A DNA stretch of 26,817 nucleotides. Origin: DATGMB01 sp035293845 (lineage in GTDB: Bacteria; Acidobacteriota; Terriglobia; Bryobacterales; Bryobacteraceae). Of the stretch, positions 23,680-26,817 are shown piece by piece (positions within the stretch are counted from its first letter, which is position 1; every line of letters starts with the position of its first letter). The notes under the pieces are model-generated. The model was given only the letters and a program-made list of their open reading frames with translations, searched no databases and was not told where the DNA came from. Location of the stretch: contig DATGMB010000161.1 of the NCBI GenBank assembly GCA_035293845.1, positions 1-26,817 of the forward strand. The letters run 5' to 3'. The position numbers were made by a program, and so were the translations under genes.

Positions 23680-25082
23680 TCGGCGCCCGGTTCAGGCCCG
23701 CAGCCGTGACTGCAGATAGCGGCCGGTATAAGAGGCCTTACAGGCCGCGACTTCCTCCGGCGTGCCCGTGACGACGACCTCGCCGCCCGCGTGGCCGCCC
23801 TCCGGCCCGAGGTCGATCACATAGTCGGCGGTCTTGATCACATCGAGATGATGTTCGATCACGATCACGGTGTGGCCGGCGTCGACCAGCCGGGCGAGGC
23901 ATTCCAGCAGCCGCTCGACGTCGGCAAGGTGCAGGCCGGTCGTAGGCTCATCGAGGATGTAGAGCGTGTGCTTCGAGCGTTGCAGCTTCGCGAGCTCGGC
24001 CGCGATCTTGATGCGCTGCGCCTCGCCGCCCGAGAGCGTCGTTGCGGACTGCCCGAGCGTGAGATAGCCCAGCCCAAGATCGTTCAGCACCGCGATTTTC
24101 CTGCTGATCGCGGGCTCGGACGCAAAAAACGCGACGCCCTCTTCGACGGGCATGTTCAGCACATCCGTGATCGTTTTGCCGCGCACCGTCACATCCAGCG
24201 TTTCCGCGCTGAACCGCGCGCCTTTGCAGACCGCGCAGGTCACTTCCACGTCCGGCATGAAGTAGAGCTGCGTTGTGATGACGCCCTCGCCCTGGCACTC
24301 CTCGCAGCGGCCGCCCTTGACGTTGAAGCTGAACCGGCCCGGCGTATACCCGCGTTCGGCCGAAACCGGCGCGGCGGCGAACAGCTCGCGAATCGTGTCG
24401 TAGAAGCCGATATAGGTCGCGGGGTTCGAGCGGCTGTTCCGTCCGATCGGCGATTGGTCGATGTTCACGACACGGTGCACGTGGTCGCCGCCGTCGATTC
24501 CGTCGTGATCGCCCGGCAACGTCCGGGTATCGACGAGCCGTTTCCACAGCGCTTTGAACAGGACCTCGTTGACCAGCGAGCTCTTGCCCGATCCCGAAGC
24601 CCCGGTCACCGCGATCAGCCGCCCGAGGGGAAACTCGACGTCGATCGTCTTCAGATTGTTTTCCCGCGCGCCGCGAACGCGCAGCGTTTTGCCCGCACCT
24701 CGCCGCCGCCGCGAAGGGGTTTCGATGCCCCGTCGCCCGGAGAGATACTGCCCGGTCGGCGAGGCTTTGCACTTCAGAATGTCGTCCAGCGCGCCCTGCG
24801 CCACCACGCTGCCGCCGTGCACTCCAGGCCCGGGACCCATCTCCACAATATGGTCGGCCGCCCGGATGGTGTCTTCATCGTGCTCCACCACGATGACGGT
24901 ATTGCCGATATCGCGCAGCCGTTCGAGGGTCGCGATCATTTTGGCGTTGTCTTTGGGATGCAGGCCGATGCTGGGCTCGTCGAGAACGTACAGCATGCCC
25001 ATCAGGCCCGACCCGATTTGGGTGGAAAGGCGAATGCGCTGCGATTCGCCACCGGAAAGCGTGCTCGACCGGCGATTGAGGT

Positions 25083-26586
<1,504 letters not shown>

Positions 26587-26597
<11 letters not shown>

Positions 26598-26817
26598 CGG
26601 CCTCGCCCGATCCGCAAAAGAACGCCAGCTCGTTGACGTCCACGTTGCTCCGCCTGGTCAGCCGGACCGGCAGGGGCGCTTTCCCGATCAGGCCTCGATC
26701 GGCGAGATATTCGCAAGCCAGGGTCACGCCGCCGATGCCGAAATTGCGCCGGAAATGATCTTCGATCTCCGTAGCCGAGCGCGCTTCCGCGACCTCCACC
26801 AGGTGCTCCAGAATCGG
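26587..26817 (-). CDS. C-terminal end of an unidentified protein
   Basis: The frame is open from the window edge to a stop at 26587, giving 76 residues. It continues past the GTG at 26799, so that codon is probably internal. The sequence (LEHLVEVAEARSATEIEDHFRRNFGIGGVTLACEYLADRGLIGKAPLPVRLT) looks like a helical domain with a winged-helix-like pattern, followed by VDVNELAFFCGSGEADAW. I recognise no family. It overlaps the start of the UvrA-like gene by 11 bases, so the two are probably cotranscribed. Confidence 0.55.

Overview
The window looks like a chromosomal segment of a GC-rich member of the Acidobacteriota, probably near Solibacter/Bryobacter. The reasons are the gene families (an acidobacterial-type secreted protein of unknown function, a DUF481-type barrel protein, an ECF sigma factor paired with a multi-membrane-segment regulator), the tmRNA tag ANTQFAYAA, and the low-complexity Ala/Pro/Arg-rich extensions on core proteins. 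The lineage is inferred from family resemblance; no search was run.

Layout. 1-4553: cell-envelope and secreted genes. These are a partial S10 serine carboxypeptidase (minus), a secreted protein (plus), a truncated IS1380-type transposase remnant, a small secreted protein (minus), a conserved acidobacterial secreted protein, a carboxypeptidase-regulatory-like protein and a DUF481 barrel protein. 4554-15563: a minus-strand cell-elongation cluster read mreB > mreC > mreD > GT87-like glycosyltransferase > mrdA (PBP2) > rodA > rng (RNase E/G), closed by a strong terminator at 4554-4593. mreC/mreD and GT87/mrdA overlap as ATGA, and mrdA/rodA are one base apart. The GT87-type gene inside the elongasome operon is the most notable arrangement. 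MreC, PBP2 and RNase E/G all carry large low-complexity additions.

15564-18371: a class I methyltransferase gene with two frame changes (plus), an outer-membrane barrel protein (minus) and mutM (minus). 18394-19883: a small palindromic element, then ugd (UDP-glucose dehydrogenase, minus). 20044-20394: tmRNA gene ssrA on the plus strand. 20433-22120: ECF sigma factor and membrane partner (minus, ATGA overlap). 22207-23679: APC-family amino-acid permease (plus). 23692-26597: a UvrA-family ATPase gene (minus) broken by one apparent one-base frameshift. 26587-26817: the C-terminal end of an unidentified gene.

Two themes recur. First, four protein genes (starts at 851, 3072, 3516 and 18371) have a -10-like hexamer ending exactly six bases before the start codon and no convincing Shine-Dalgarno site, which suggests leaderless transcription; a fifth (22120) has an eight-base gap. 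Second, short palindromic or inverted G/C-rich repeats sit at gene ends and have altered coding sequence, most clearly the C-terminus of PBP2. All three apparent frame changes (two in the methyltransferase, one in uvrA) look like loss of single bases, so either real decay or assembly error is possible. No protein-free stretch exceeds 300 bases except the tmRNA region (19884-20432).
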